From positions 124,001 to 188,000 of the forward strand of contig NZ_CP095050.1 of NCBI RefSeq assembly GCF_022921075.1: 64,000 nucleotides of DNA. The letters are read 5' to 3'. Source of the stretch: Hymenobacter sp. 5317J-9. GTDB lineage: Bacteria; Bacteroidota; Bacteroidia; Cytophagales; Hymenobacteraceae. Both the position numbers and the translations under genes were made by a program. The notes beneath the pieces were generated by a model, which had not been told where the DNA came from, searched no databases, and was given only the letters and a program-made list of their open reading frames with translations. Of this stretch, positions 26,121 to 34,711 are shown piece by piece; the first letter of the stretch is position 1; each line of letters begins with the position of its first letter.

Positions 26121-27119
26121 ATGCATATTGTAACCCTTATTCCCGGCGACGGCATAGGCCCCGAAATCACGAAAGCCGTAACCGATATTTTTGCCGCGGC
26201 GCAGGTGCCGGTGCAGTGGGAAGAGCAGAACGCCGGCCAGACCACGTTTGACCAGTCGGGCGAACTGATTCCGAACGCGCTGCTTAAATCACTGGAAAAG
26301 AATAAGGTGGCCCTCAAAGGCCCGATTACCACGCCGGTGGGCAAGGGCTTCCGTAGCATCAACGTGACGCTGCGCCAGAAGTACGACCTCTACCAGAACG
26401 TGCGCCCCAGCAAAACCACGCCGGGCATCAAAACCCGCTACGAAGGCATCGACCTGGTGCTGTTCCGCGAAAACACCGAAGGCTTGTACTCGGGCCTCGA
26501 GATGTGGGACGAGCGCCTCGGCATTGCCGACGCCGTGGCCCGCGTCACGGTAGAAGGTTCGCGCAAAATCTGCCGCGCCGCCTTTGCTTACGCCGCCAAG
26601 CACGGCCGCAAAAAGGTGACGCTGGCCCACAAGGCCAACATCATCAAGATGGCCGGCACGCTGATGCTCAATGCCTGCAAGGAAGCCAGCCTGGAGTTTC
26701 CGGGCATTGTGTTCGAGGATAAAATCATCGACAACATGTGCATGCAGCTCGTGGGCAAGCCCGAGCAGTTCGACGTAATTGTGACCACCAACTTGTTCGG
26801 CGACCTGCTGTCAGACCTCTGCGCCGGCCTCGTGGGCGGCCTGGGCGTGGTGGCCGGCGCCAACATCGGCGACAACATGGCCATTTTTGAGGCCGTGCAC
26901 GGCTCGGCTCCCGACATCGCCGGCCAGGGCAAAGCCAACCCCACCGCCCTGCTCCGCTCGGCCCTGATGATGCTGCACCATATTGGCGAGCATGCCAAGG
27001 CCGACCAGATTGAAAAGGCCCTCGAAGCCACGCTGCAGCACCCGGAACAATGCACCGGCGACTTGGGCGGCCGCGCCAGCACCAGCGAGTTTGCCCAGCA
27101 CATCATCGAGAAGCTGTAA
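26121..27119 (+). CDS. Isocitrate dehydrogenase, NAD-type (IDH3-like)
   Basis: 332 residues. Landmarks: IPGDGIGPEI at 7-16, the substrate loop RENTEGLYSGLE, NLFGDLLSDLCAGLVGGLG, and VHGSAPDIAGQGKANPTA, which carries the Asp-Ile pattern of NAD-dependent enzymes. It oxidises isocitrate to 2-oxoglutarate in the TCA cycle. Isopropylmalate dehydrogenase is a close relative but the loop favours isocitrate. The ATG at 26121 is used because the longer frame reads through the octamer palindrome. Confidence 0.88.
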   Translation: MHIVTLIPGDGIGPEITKAVTDIFAAAQVPVQWEEQNAGQTTFDQSGELIPNALLKSLEKNKVALKGPITTPVGKGFRSINVTLRQKYDLYQNVRPSKTTPGIKTRYEGIDLVLFRENTEGLYSGLEMWDERLGIADAVARVTVEGSRKICRAAFAYAAKHGRKKVTLAHKANIIKMAGTLMLNACKEASLEFPGIVFEDKIIDNMCMQLVGKPEQFDVIVTTNLFGDLLSDLCAGLVGGLGVVAGANIGDNMAIFEAVHGSAPDIAGQGKANPTALLRSALMMLHHIGEHAKADQIEKALEATLQHPEQCTGDLGGRASTSEFAQHIIEKL

Positions 27120-27149
27120 TTAGTCTTCTTATTGACTGTAAACCGTTTG

Positions 27150-27192
27150 TCATCCTGAGTATTCTGCTAATCAAGCAGAACGCTCAGGATGA
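27150..27192. repeat. TCATCCTGAG hairpin in the leader of the DUF1573 gene
   Basis: TCATCCTGAG (27150-27159) and TTCTGCT (27162-27168) pair with AGCAGAA (27174-27180) and CTCAGGATGA (27183-27192), separated by a small internal loop. It ends 23 bases before the ATG. Confidence 0.75.
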
Positions 27193-27215
27193 TAGGCGTT
27201 AATTACTTATACAGA

Positions 27216-27725
27216 ATGAAATACCCGATTTTTCTGGCTGCAGCCCTGCTACTCGGTGCCTGCAACCGCGACAAAAACGAGGTGGGCACTGAAGGCATGA
27301 ACGCCGCCGCCACCGAAGCCTCCGACGCCGCCGCCAACCCCACCGTGGACAACCCCAACGTGGTGAGCGAAAACGAAGCGCCCAACCCCAACGCCCCGGT
27401 GATGAAATTCACCGAGGCCGAATTCGACTTCGGCGACATCAAGCCCGATACCAAGGTGCACCACACCTTCACGTTCACCAACACCGGCAAGTCGCCTTTG
27501 CTGATTGAGGACGCCACCGCCTCCTGCGGCTGCACCACGCCCAGCTGGACCAAAGAACCCGTGGCGCCCGGCGCCCAAGGCACCATGGAAGTGCAGTTCG
27601 ACAGCCGCGGCAAGCAGGGCATCATCAGCAAGCAGGTAGCAGTGCGGGCCAACACCCAGCCCAGCATCACCACCATCCTCATCAAAGGCAACGTGCTGAC
27701 GGCCGATGCCAACAAGCCCCTTTAA
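27216..27725 (+). CDS. DUF1573 lipoprotein
   Basis: 169 residues. Lipoprotein signal MKYPIFLAAALLLGACNRD with a clear lipobox LGAC, an Asn/Ala/Pro-rich linker, and one DUF1573 Ig-like domain (FDFGDIKPDTKVHHTFTFTNTG ... ASCGCTTPSW). The CGCT motif near residue 108 is the family signature. Such proteins are cell-envelope proteins of unknown role; position before yajC fits an envelope-biogenesis operon. Confidence 0.88.
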   Translation: MKYPIFLAAALLLGACNRDKNEVGTEGMNAAATEASDAAANPTVDNPNVVSENEAPNPNAPVMKFTEAEFDFGDIKPDTKVHHTFTFTNTGKSPLLIEDATASCGCTTPSWTKEPVAPGAQGTMEVQFDSRGKQGIISKQVAVRANTQPSITTILIKGNVLTADANKPL

Positions 27726-27754
27726 ATCATCTCTTTCACGCTTATCGCCACGCC

Positions 27755-28090
27755 ATGTTGTTGACGTTATTTTTACAGGCCGCCGGAGGGATGGATTTGA
27801 CCCAACTGATTTTTCCCGTCGCCATCGGTCTGGTGGTGTATTTCTTCATGATTCGGCCACAGCAGAAGCGCACGGCCGAGGCCAAAGCATTCCGGCAGTC
27901 GCTGGCCAAGGGCTCGCGCATTGTCACCATTGGCGGCTTGCACGGGTTGGTAGTCGACGTGACTGAAGAAACCGTGGTGGTGGAAGTGGACCGCGGCACC
28001 AAGCTGCGCTTCGACCGCTCGGCCATTGCCCGTGAAGTGGGCAGCAAAACGAGCACCCCGGCCAGCGCTGACGCCCCCGCTGCCAGCTAG
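27755..28090 (+). CDS. yajC: Preprotein translocase subunit YajC
   Basis: 111 residues. One membrane helix (LIFPVAIGLVVYFFMIRPQQ) followed by the basic stretch and the VTIGGLHGLVVDVTEETVVVEV core of YajC. It forms a complex with SecDF and assists Sec-dependent export. Confidence 0.93.
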   Translation: MLLTLFLQAAGGMDLTQLIFPVAIGLVVYFFMIRPQQKRTAEAKAFRQSLAKGSRIVTIGGLHGLVVDVTEETVVVEVDRGTKLRFDRSAIAREVGSKTSTPASADAPAAS

Positions 28091-28092
28091 CC

Positions 28093-28818
28093 ATGGACGG
28101 GCCGCTGAACCGGGCGGGCCGGCTGGTGCGCTGGTTCGTGCGGCCCTTTGCGGGCCAGGAACCCAGTTTCTACCGGGCCGTGACGGCGTGCCTGCTAGCG
28201 GCCGGCCTGTTCTGGCAGATGAATGCCCTGAACAAAACATACACCACCCGCGTGAATTGCCCGCTGGCTTGGCACTACGACTCGGCCCGCTACGTGCCCC
28301 TGCGGCCGCTGCCCACGGCGCTGCCGGTCACGGTCACGGGCCAGGGCTGGCGCCTGTTGCGTGCCAACATGGGCTGGGGCACCCGCCCCGCCGACCTGCG
28401 CCCCGTGCCGCTGCCCGGTACCCGCTACCTGCCGCCCGCCGCCTGGCGCCGCGGCCTACAAAACGCGCTGGAAGGCGTGCAAATAAACGAGTGGGCCGGC
28501 GATACCCTGCGGCTGACGTTTGACCGCTATGCCACGCGGCGCCTGCTCCTAGTCCCCGATTCGGGGCTAACCCAGGCCGTGCGCTTCGCGCCCGCCACCG
28601 TCAGCTTTCGCGGCCCGGCCAGCGTGGTCAACTCGCTGCCCAGCCCCTACCCCGTGGCCCTGCCCGACGGTTCGGGCACTACCGAAAACGTTGAAGTAGA
28701 GTTAGCTGCGCCGGCGCAGGTGCGGCCGTCCGTTTCCACTGTACGCATCAGCCGCTTGGTCAGCACCGGGCCGGCCGGGTCAGGCCGGCGTCGCGCAACC
28801 AAACACCTTAGCCACTAA
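28093..28818 (+). CDS. YbbR-like protein
   Basis: 241 residues. A membrane segment near 32-50 is followed by two YbbR-like beta repeats (TTRVNCPLAWHY; ATVSFRGPASVVNSL). It starts three bases after yajC and ends four bases before coaE, so the three are co-transcribed, as in other Bacteroidota. It is shorter than many YbbR proteins. Firmicute YbbR (CdaR) controls a diadenylate cyclase, but no such gene is present here. Confidence 0.75.
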   Translation: MDGPLNRAGRLVRWFVRPFAGQEPSFYRAVTACLLAAGLFWQMNALNKTYTTRVNCPLAWHYDSARYVPLRPLPTALPVTVTGQGWRLLRANMGWGTRPADLRPVPLPGTRYLPPAAWRRGLQNALEGVQINEWAGDTLRLTFDRYATRRLLLVPDSGLTQAVRFAPATVSFRGPASVVNSLPSPYPVALPDGSGTTENVEVELAAPAQVRPSVSTVRISRLVSTGPAGSGRRRATKHLSH

Positions 28819-28821
28819 TCC

Positions 28822-29427
28822 ATGCTGCGCATTGGCATCACCGGCGGCATTGGCTCGGGCAAGAGCATTGCCAGCCGCTTATTTCAGGCCCTAGGCGTGC
28901 CCACCTACGACGCCGACTCGCGCGCCCGCTGGCTGATGGAGAATGGTACCGAGCTGCGCCAGCAACTCACTGCCGCCTTCGGCCCCGACACCTACGACGC
29001 CACCGGCCGGCTCAACCGGCCGCTGCTGGCCGGCACCGTGTTCAGCAACCCTACGCTGCTGGCGCAGCTCAACGCGTTGGTGCACCCGCAGGTAGGCCTC
29101 GATTTTGAGGCCTGGGCCCAGGCCCAGGAGGCCGCCGGCCACCCCTACGTGCTCAAGGAAGCCGCCCTACTTTTCGAGGCCGGTTCTTACAAACAACTCG
29201 ACCGCATCATCACGGTGTATGCGCCGCTGGCCGTGCGCGAGGCGCGGGTGCTGCGCCGCGACCCGCACCGCTCCCTGGCCGACGTGCAGGCCATCATGGC
29301 CAAGCAGCTCAGCGAGGAGGAAAAGATGCACCGCGCCGACTACGTGCTGACCAACGACGACGTGCAGCCCCTGCTGCCGCAGGTGCTGGCCCTGCACGCC
29401 GCCTTCAGCACGCCGCAGGGCACATAA
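28822..29427 (+). CDS. coaE: Dephospho-CoA kinase
   Basis: 201 residues. P-loop GITGGIGSGKS at 5-15, YDADSRARWLM near 32, and the HPQVGLDFEAW and KEAALLFEAG segments characteristic of CoaE. It phosphorylates dephospho-CoA, the last step of coenzyme A synthesis. Last gene of the yajC-ybbR-coaE group. Confidence 0.95.
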   Translation: MLRIGITGGIGSGKSIASRLFQALGVPTYDADSRARWLMENGTELRQQLTAAFGPDTYDATGRLNRPLLAGTVFSNPTLLAQLNALVHPQVGLDFEAWAQAQEAAGHPYVLKEAALLFEAGSYKQLDRIITVYAPLAVREARVLRRDPHRSLADVQAIMAKQLSEEEKMHRADYVLTNDDVQPLLPQVLALHAAFSTPQGT

Positions 29428-29429
29428 AA

Positions 29430-29454
29430 AAGGCTGCCTCTTGCGAAACAGCCT
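29430..29454 (-). terminator. Terminator of the ArsR-type gene
   Basis: AGGCTG (29431-29436) pairs with CAGCCT (29449-29454). Read on the minus strand, T6 follows, so it ends the transcript of the gene at 29478-29798. It sits just after coaE and may also slow readthrough from there. Confidence 0.65.
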
Positions 29455-29477
29455 CCTTCGGATAAAGCTAGCTCAGG

Positions 29478-29798
29478 CTACAACCGGCCCGAATAATCTT
29501 CCAGGGTATCAATTACTTTCAGCAACTGCGGCACTGCCAGCGAGTAATAAATCTTGGTGCCCACCTTGCTCGACTTCAGCACGCCCCGGTCTTTGAGGGT
29601 GATGAGGTGTTGCGAAGCAATGGCCTGGGGTAGGTCGAGGGCCTGGTAGATATCGGTAACGGACATCTGGCTGTCTTTGCCTTTGGTTTTGCCCAGCAGG
29701 TCAACAATGGCCAAACGTTTGGGATGCGAGAGAACCTTGAGCATAGCCGCGGCACGGTCCAACTGTTGCGCTTCAACACGCGAATGCAATGGTTTCAT
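29478..29798 (-). CDS. ArsR/SmtB-type winged-helix regulator
   Basis: 106 residues. The winged helix spans about 15-90 (AAMLKVLSHPKRLAIVDLLG; recognition helix ALDLPQAIASQHLITLKDRG; wing VGTKIYYSLA). The metal-binding ELCVCD motif of ArsR is absent, so it probably senses something else or acts constitutively. The ATG at 29798 is preferred because the longer frame adds a hydrophobic tail without homology. It is divergent from the glutamate dehydrogenase gene across a 240-base AT-rich region. Confidence 0.8.
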   Translation of the reverse strand: MKPLHSRVEAQQLDRAAAMLKVLSHPKRLAIVDLLGKTKGKDSQMSVTDIYQALDLPQAIASQHLITLKDRGVLKSSKVGTKIYYSLAVPQLLKVIDTLEDYSGRL

Positions 29799-29993
29799 GA
29801 AGTCGATAAAAAGTGAAAGGAAAATGGAAGCGTAGAATAAGTGCAATACAGCGGTACTACTCAGGTAGTTCCTAAAGACTATGCAAAATAGGAAGAAATC
29901 GATTTATTTTCCTCTCCTATACTGCAGTATTTAGAGATTTTATTTCTCGAATGAATGCAATTCCATTTGGAAGCTTGGCTCCGGGCCGCCGCG

Positions 29994-30001
29994 TACCTTT
30001 A
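29994..30001 (+). promoter_or_regulatory. Promoter of glutamate dehydrogenase
   Basis: TACCTTTA, with TTG at 29975-29977 and 29967-29969 as possible -33 elements. It lies 38 bases before the ATG. The 240-base gap to the divergent regulator otherwise holds AT-rich sequence with no ORF. Confidence 0.45.
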
Positions 30002-30039
30002 CGGCCCTGTTTACAAAGACGCTTTTTTGCATTCAACCG

Positions 30040-31269
30040 ATGCTTGACCTCCTCACAAAATTTGAAAATAAACGCCCCGAAATCGTATTCGAGTGGCAAG
30101 ACGCCGAAACCGAAGCCGAAGGCTGGGTAGTCATCAACTCCCTGCGCGGGGGCGCGGCCGGCGGCGGCACCCGCATGCGCAAGGGCCTCGACAAGCGGGA
30201 GGTGGAAAGCCTGGCAAAAACGATGGAGGTCAAGTTCACGGTGTCGGGGCCGGCAATCGGCGGGGCGAAATCGGGCATCAACTTCGACCCGCAGGACCCG
30301 CGCAAGCGCGGGGTGTTGGAAAGATGGTACCGCGCCGTCATTCCGCTATTGAAAAACTACTACGGCACCGGTGGTGACCTTAACGTGGATGAGATACATG
30401 AGGTTATACCGATAACTGAAGAATACGGCCTGTGGCACCCGCAGGAGGGCGTGGTGAACGGCCACTACCGCGCCACCGAGCCCCAGAAAATTCAGAAGCT
30501 GGGCCAGCTCCGCCAAGGCGTGGTGAAGGTGGTGGAAGACGCCACGTTTTCGCCCGACCTGGCCCGCAAATACACCGTGGCCGACCTCATCACCGGCTAC
30601 GGCGTGGCCGAGGCCGTGCGCCACTACTACCGCCTCTGGCCCGGCACCGAGTTGCGCGGGCAGCGCGCCATCATTCAGGGCTGGGGCAACGTGGGCGCGG
30701 CGGCGGCCTACTACCTGGCCGGCCAGGGCGTGCGCATCGTGGGCATCATCGACCGGGCCGGCGGCCTGCTGAGCACCGAGGGGCTGGGCCTGGAAGAAAT
30801 CCGCGCCTTGCTGCTGGCCCGCAAAGGCAATGCCCTGACGGCTGAGAACCTACTCTCGTTTGCCGAAATCAACGAGCGGGTGTGGTCGGTGGGGGCCGAT
30901 ATTTTCATTCCCGCCGCGTCGTCGCGCCTCGTCACGCAGGCGCAGGTGGAGCAGTTGCTGGCCGGGGGCCTCAAGGTGATAAGCTGCGGCGCCAACGTGC
31001 CCTTCGCCGACCCGGAAATTTTCTTCGGGCCCACCGGCGTGTTTGCCGACGAGCGCGCGGCCGTCATCCCCGATTTCATTGCCAACTGCGGCATGGCCCG
31101 CGTGTTTGCCTACCTCATGGAAACCGGCGCCGAAATCACCGACCAAGCCATTTTTGCCGATACCTCGCGCATCATCGGGGCCGCGCTGGAGCGCACCCAC
31201 GCCGAGAACGCACAAGCCACCGGCATCGCGCAGCGCTCGTTCGAGATGGCCCTGCGGCAGCTCGTGTAA
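30040..31269 (+). CDS. Glutamate dehydrogenase (Glu/Leu/Phe/Val family)
   Basis: 409 residues. The catalytic lysine lies in GPAIGGAKSGI, followed by FDPQDPRKRGVLERWY, and the NAD(P) site is IIQGWGNVGAAAAYYL. This enzyme interconverts glutamate and 2-oxoglutarate plus ammonia, linking nitrogen assimilation to the TCA cycle. It is distinct from the leucine dehydrogenase at 23210 (different domain lengths), so the two are not copies. Confidence 0.88.
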   Translation: MLDLLTKFENKRPEIVFEWQDAETEAEGWVVINSLRGGAAGGGTRMRKGLDKREVESLAKTMEVKFTVSGPAIGGAKSGINFDPQDPRKRGVLERWYRAVIPLLKNYYGTGGDLNVDEIHEVIPITEEYGLWHPQEGVVNGHYRATEPQKIQKLGQLRQGVVKVVEDATFSPDLARKYTVADLITGYGVAEAVRHYYRLWPGTELRGQRAIIQGWGNVGAAAAYYLAGQGVRIVGIIDRAGGLLSTEGLGLEEIRALLLARKGNALTAENLLSFAEINERVWSVGADIFIPAASSRLVTQAQVEQLLAGGLKVISCGANVPFADPEIFFGPTGVFADERAAVIPDFIANCGMARVFAYLMETGAEITDQAIFADTSRIIGAALERTHAENAQATGIAQRSFEMALRQLV

Positions 31270-31278
31270 GACCGTATT

Positions 31279-31390
31279 TTGAAGAAGAACAACCCAATAG
31301 GTCGGGCTTGCTCAGGCTTGGCACAAACGGCTGCAATCGTTTGTAGCGCGCCACAGGCTTTAGCAAGCCCGACATACTGCTCTTCTTCAA
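31279..31390. repeat. Large nested palindrome after glutamate dehydrogenase
   Basis: Three nested pairings share one axis: TTGAAGAAGA with TCTTCTTCAA (31279-31288 / 31381-31390), GTCGGGCTTGCT with AGCAAGCCCGAC, and ACAAACG with CGTTTGT. Together they could form a long, interrupted stem of about 110 bases. Confidence 0.7.
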
Positions 31391-31447
31391 GCGCTAAAAC
31401 GCCGGCAAGCGTGATTATTTGCTAACAAATCGATATCTTTGACGCCC

Positions 31448-31480
31448 TACTTTTGAGTCGCCCCGTTCCGGGGCGATTTT
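31448..31480 (+). promoter_or_regulatory. TACTTTTG box followed by a GC hairpin
   Basis: The box (31448-31455) is followed by the hairpin TCGCCCCG-TTC-CGGGGCGA (31458-31476) and TTTTGTTTT, 33 bases before the ATG at 31509. A second box, TATCTTTG, is at 31434-31441. Either a 5'-terminal hairpin of the next gene's mRNA or a terminator that happens to follow a -7-like box. Confidence 0.5.
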
Positions 31481-31508
31481 GTTTTGGTAGGTATTTCCAC
31501 TTGCAATT

Positions 31509-32378
31509 ATGTCTACACTGAAAAAACCCAAAACCAGCAAAACCAAAGCCGCCGACGAAATGCTGAACGCCGGCAGCGGCAAAACCATCAAGCAGCCCAA
31601 CGTCAACGACGACAAGCTGACGTCCATCACGGAGATGCGCCAGAGCACGCACGGCGAAACCGCCATGGCCTTGGAAGACGAGCAGCGCCTGCGCAAAGCC
31701 TTCGTGGACAAGGACTGGAACGAAATCAAAATCGCCGACAGCTGGCAGATTTTCAAGGTGATGGCCGAGTTCGTGGAGGGCTTCGAGAAGATGTCCAAAA
31801 TCGGCCCCTGCGTGAGCATCTTCGGCTCGGCCCGCACCAAGCCCGACAACCCGTACTACAAGCAGGCCGAGGAAATTGCGGCCAAGCTGGTGCGCCACGG
31901 CTACGGCGTCATCACGGGCGGCGGCCCCGGCATCATGGAAGCCGGCAACAAGGGCGCCCGCTCCGAGGGCGGCAAGTCGGTGGGCCTTAACATTGAGCTG
32001 CCCTTCGAGCAAACCCACAACATCTACATCGACCAGGACAAGTGCATCGATTTCGACTACTTCTTTGTGCGCAAGGTGATGTTTGTGAAGTACGCGCAGG
32101 CCTTCGTGGGCATGCCCGGCGGCTTCGGCACGCTGGATGAGCTGTTTGAGGCCATGACGCTGATTCAGACCAAGAAAATCAGCCGCTTCCCCATCGTGCT
32201 GGTGGGTTCGGCTTACTGGAACGGCCTGTTCCAGTGGGTGAAGGACGTGATGCTGCACGAAGAGCACAACATCTCGGCCGAAGACCTGAACCTGGTGCAG
32301 ATTGTGGACGACGCCAGCGAAGCCGTGAAAATCATCGACGACTTCTACCACAAGTACCTGCTGTCGCCGAACTTCTAA
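31509..32378 (+). CDS. LOG-family protein (TIGR00730; Rossmann nucleotide-binding)
   Basis: 289 residues. The family signatures GGGPGIMEAGNKGA and PGGFGTLDE are both present, with SIFGSARTKP before them. LOG proteins hydrolyse nucleoside 5'-monophosphates to the base and ribose 5-phosphate; lysine decarboxylase is an old mislabel. A roughly 70-residue Lys-rich N-terminal extension precedes the core. The physiological substrate in this organism is unknown. Confidence 0.88.
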   Translation: MSTLKKPKTSKTKAADEMLNAGSGKTIKQPNVNDDKLTSITEMRQSTHGETAMALEDEQRLRKAFVDKDWNEIKIADSWQIFKVMAEFVEGFEKMSKIGPCVSIFGSARTKPDNPYYKQAEEIAAKLVRHGYGVITGGGPGIMEAGNKGARSEGGKSVGLNIELPFEQTHNIYIDQDKCIDFDYFFVRKVMFVKYAQAFVGMPGGFGTLDELFEAMTLIQTKKISRFPIVLVGSAYWNGLFQWVKDVMLHEEHNISAEDLNLVQIVDDASEAVKIIDDFYHKYLLSPNF

Positions 32379-32408
32379 ACCAGCCCGGCAACCCGGTGGT
32401 TACCCAAA

Positions 32409-32436
32409 GCCGCTTCCGCTCGGAAGCGGCTTTTTT
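32409..32436 (+). terminator. Terminator between the LOG and lycopene-cyclase genes
   Basis: GCCGCTTCCG-CT-CGGAAGCGGC plus TTTTTT. Confidence 0.9.
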
Positions 32437-32470
32437 GTGGGTAGCTTTCGCCCTCGTTGCTGCGTTTCAT

Positions 32471-33661
32471 ATGTCCGTCTCTGCCGCCTCTTTCGATTAC
32501 GATTATCTCATTGTGGGCGGCGGGGCAGCGGGCCTGAGCCTGGCTTACCACATAGCCCAAGAGCCGCGCCTGGCCCGCAAAAAAGTGCTACTCATCGAGC
32601 CCGAAGCCAAGGACCGGAACGACCGTACTTGGTCCTTCTGGGCCGATGCGCCAACGCTGTTTGATGGCATTGTGGCACACGAGTGGCGGCAAATTGCCTT
32701 CCGCAGCCCCGGCTTCGAGCGGGTATTGGACCTGGGCCGCTACCGCTACAAAACCATCAACGGGCTGGATTACTACCGCTTCGTGCGCCGGGCCCTGGCC
32801 GATAATCCGCAGTTCACTACAGTGCAGGGCATCGTAAATGGGCTTGAAGAAACGGCTGGCGGTGTGCGGGTTCGCAGCAATGCTGGAGACTTCACCGCGC
32901 GCTTTGCCTTCGACAGCCGCCCGCCGGACCTGGCCCGGCTGCGGCAGCCCGCGAAACACCGGTACCTGTTGCAGCACTTCGTGGGCTGGGAAATCGAAAC
33001 CGACCACGAGGTGTTCAACCCCGACGTGGTGGAGTTTATGGACTTTCGCGGCGAGCAGCACCGCGAGGCCCGCTTCATCTATGTGCTGCCTTTTTCGGCG
33101 CGCAAAGCCTTGGTTGAGTACACGTTGTTTTCGGAAACGCCTTTGCCGAAGGAGGAATACGAGGCCGCTATTCGCGAATACCTGAGCACGACGCTGCAGC
33201 TGTCCGACTACCGCATCACGGCCGAAGAAGTGGGCGCCATTCCGATGACCGACCACCCGCTGCCGGCCCGTACCGGCCAACACATCCTCAACCTGGGCAC
33301 CCGCGGCGGCCGGGCTAAGCCCAGCACCGGCTACGCGTTCAAGCGCATTCAGCAGCACTCGGCGCGGCTGGTGGCCGCACTGGCCGCCACCAGCCTGCCG
33401 CCCGCCGACCCCACCGGTGACCAGTGGCAATTCCACCTGTTCGACACGCTGCTGCTGGATATCATGCGCCGACGCGGCGAAACCACGCGCGACATTTTTC
33501 GGCAACTGTTCGAGCGCAACCCCGTGGAGCGCATCTTCCGATTCCTGGACGAAACGACGTCGTGGGCCGACAATTTTCGCATCATGAACTCAGTATCGCC
33601 GTGGCCCTTCATGCGGTCCATCGCGCAAGTGCTGCGGGGTCGGCCGGGCCGGCGGCAGTAA
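32471..33661 (+). CDS. crtY: Lycopene beta-cyclase
   Basis: 396 residues. FAD-binding fold DYLIVGGGAAGLSLAYHI at the N-terminus, NDRTWSFWADAP near residue 55, and the family C-terminal pattern (TLLLDIMRRRGE ... FRIMNSVSPWPFMRSI). It cyclises lycopene to beta-carotene and fits the pigmented lifestyle of Hymenobacter relatives. The other carotenoid genes are not in the window. The ATG at 32471 is taken, not the upstream 32234, because the longer frame overlaps the LOG gene and terminator. The gene ends six bases before a convergent gene. Confidence 0.9.
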   Translation: MSVSAASFDYDYLIVGGGAAGLSLAYHIAQEPRLARKKVLLIEPEAKDRNDRTWSFWADAPTLFDGIVAHEWRQIAFRSPGFERVLDLGRYRYKTINGLDYYRFVRRALADNPQFTTVQGIVNGLEETAGGVRVRSNAGDFTARFAFDSRPPDLARLRQPAKHRYLLQHFVGWEIETDHEVFNPDVVEFMDFRGEQHREARFIYVLPFSARKALVEYTLFSETPLPKEEYEAAIREYLSTTLQLSDYRITAEEVGAIPMTDHPLPARTGQHILNLGTRGGRAKPSTGYAFKRIQQHSARLVAALAATSLPPADPTGDQWQFHLFDTLLLDIMRRRGETTRDIFRQLFERNPVERIFRFLDETTSWADNFRIMNSVSPWPFMRSIAQVLRGRPGRRQ

Positions 33662-33667
33662 CGAAAT

Positions 33668-34447
33668 TCAGCGTTGCGGCGGCTGCTCTAGGCAGGCGCG
33701 GGCCGCCTGCACGGTGGCAGCCGAAATGGACCGGAGCTGCGGCTCCGCTTCTGACAGATTGAGCAGAAAGCCGGACAACTCGGGTAAATTATCCAGGTCG
33801 TGGGTGCTGCAAAGCACGGTTTTGCGCTGCACCGTGGCCCACTCATGCACTAAGCTGAATACCTGGCGGCGGTAATACACGTCAAGCTGCTGGGTGGGCT
33901 CATCGAGCAAATACACATCCGCGTCCTGCAGGCTGAGCTGGGCCAGCCATACCAGTTGCTGCTCCCCGCCCGAGAGTTGGGTGAAGTCGCGCGCGGCTAG
34001 GTGCGCCATGCCCACTCGGGCCAGCGCGGCATCGGCCAGCGCATAATCGGCCGTGGAATAAGCGCTTAGCAGGCCGTGGTGGCGGTAGCGGCCCATCACC
34101 ACCAGCTCACGCACGCCGATGGAGAAATCGACACTGCCGCGTTGGGGAAGATACCCCAACAAGCCCGCAGCTGCAGCGCGCCGCAATTCGCGCACCTCCT
34201 GCCCCAGTAGCTGTACGCTGCCCTGGTAAGCCAATTGGCCCATGAGCACCCGGAACAGCGTGGTTTTGCCGCTGCCGTTGTGGCCCACCACGGCCACGAA
34301 CGCGGGCTCGGGCAGCCACAAAAAAAGGTTGCGGACCAGTACCCTTCCGGGGTAGCCCGCAACCAGATTTTCAATCTTGATTTGCTGATTTACTGATTTG
34401 TTGATTTGCTGATTGACAGAAGCCAACGACTGCTCGGTAGAATTCAT
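33668..34447 (-). CDS. ABC transporter ATP-binding protein, iron/B12-type
   Basis: 259 residues. Walker A GHNGSGKTT, signature LSGGEQQLVWLAQL, Walker B VYLLDEPTQQLD, switch histidine in CSTHDL. The closest design is FecE/BtuD-type import ATPases, but no permease or binding protein is adjacent. Residues about 10-24 (SVNQQINKSVNQQIK) are encoded by the octamer palindrome at 34378-34417, so the N-terminus is repeat-derived; no better internal start is visible. Confidence 0.82.
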   Translation of the reverse strand: MNSTEQSLASVNQQINKSVNQQIKIENLVAGYPGRVLVRNLFLWLPEPAFVAVVGHNGSGKTTLFRVLMGQLAYQGSVQLLGQEVRELRRAAAAGLLGYLPQRGSVDFSIGVRELVVMGRYRHHGLLSAYSTADYALADAALARVGMAHLAARDFTQLSGGEQQLVWLAQLSLQDADVYLLDEPTQQLDVYYRRQVFSLVHEWATVQRKTVLCSTHDLDNLPELSGFLLNLSEAEPQLRSISAATVQAARACLEQPPQR

Positions 34448-34490
34448 ACACCCCCACCAAGCACATCAACACATCACAGAATCAGCAAAT
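34378..34490. repeat. 8-bp unit repeat with weak inverted partner, overlapping the ABC ATPase N-terminus
   Basis: Units TGATTTGC, TGATTTAC, TGATTTGT, TGATTTGC, TGATTGAC run from 34378 to 34417. Only AATCAGCAAAT (34480-34490) and a decayed neighbour match inverted. It belongs to the 7/8-bp unit class but its second arm has diverged. Confidence 0.65.
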
Positions 34491-34711
34491 TAATATTCGT
34501 CCTCGTTGAACATGAAGTCCTCCTTGGTGGGGTAGTCGGGCCACACTTCCTCGATGTTTTCGTAGGGCTGGCCGTCGTCTTCCAGGGCCTGGAGGTTTTC
34601 CACCACTTCCATGGGCGCACCCGAGCGGATGGAGAAGTCAATCAGTTCGTCTTTGGTGGCGGGCCAGGGGGCATCTTCCAGGTAAGAAGCCAGTTCGAGT
34701 GTCCAATACAT
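34490..34711 (-). CDS. DUF2795-family small acidic protein
   Basis: 73 residues, strongly acidic (MYWTLELASYLEDAPWPATKDEL ... FNEDEY). The DUF2795 core is the A-x-W-P-A-T-K-D-E-L-I-D-F stretch near 16-28. Such proteins are small, conserved across Bacteroidota and uncharacterised. The ATG at 34711 is the first that gives the conserved start. Confidence 0.85.
   Translation of the reverse strand: MYWTLELASYLEDAPWPATKDELIDFSIRSGAPMEVVENLQALEDDGQPYENIEEVWPDYPTKEDFMFNEDEY

Noticed and set aside
23210-31269. Leucine dehydrogenase and glutamate dehydrogenase as a recent duplication
   Set aside because: They share only family motifs; lengths and N-termini differ widely, so divergence is old.
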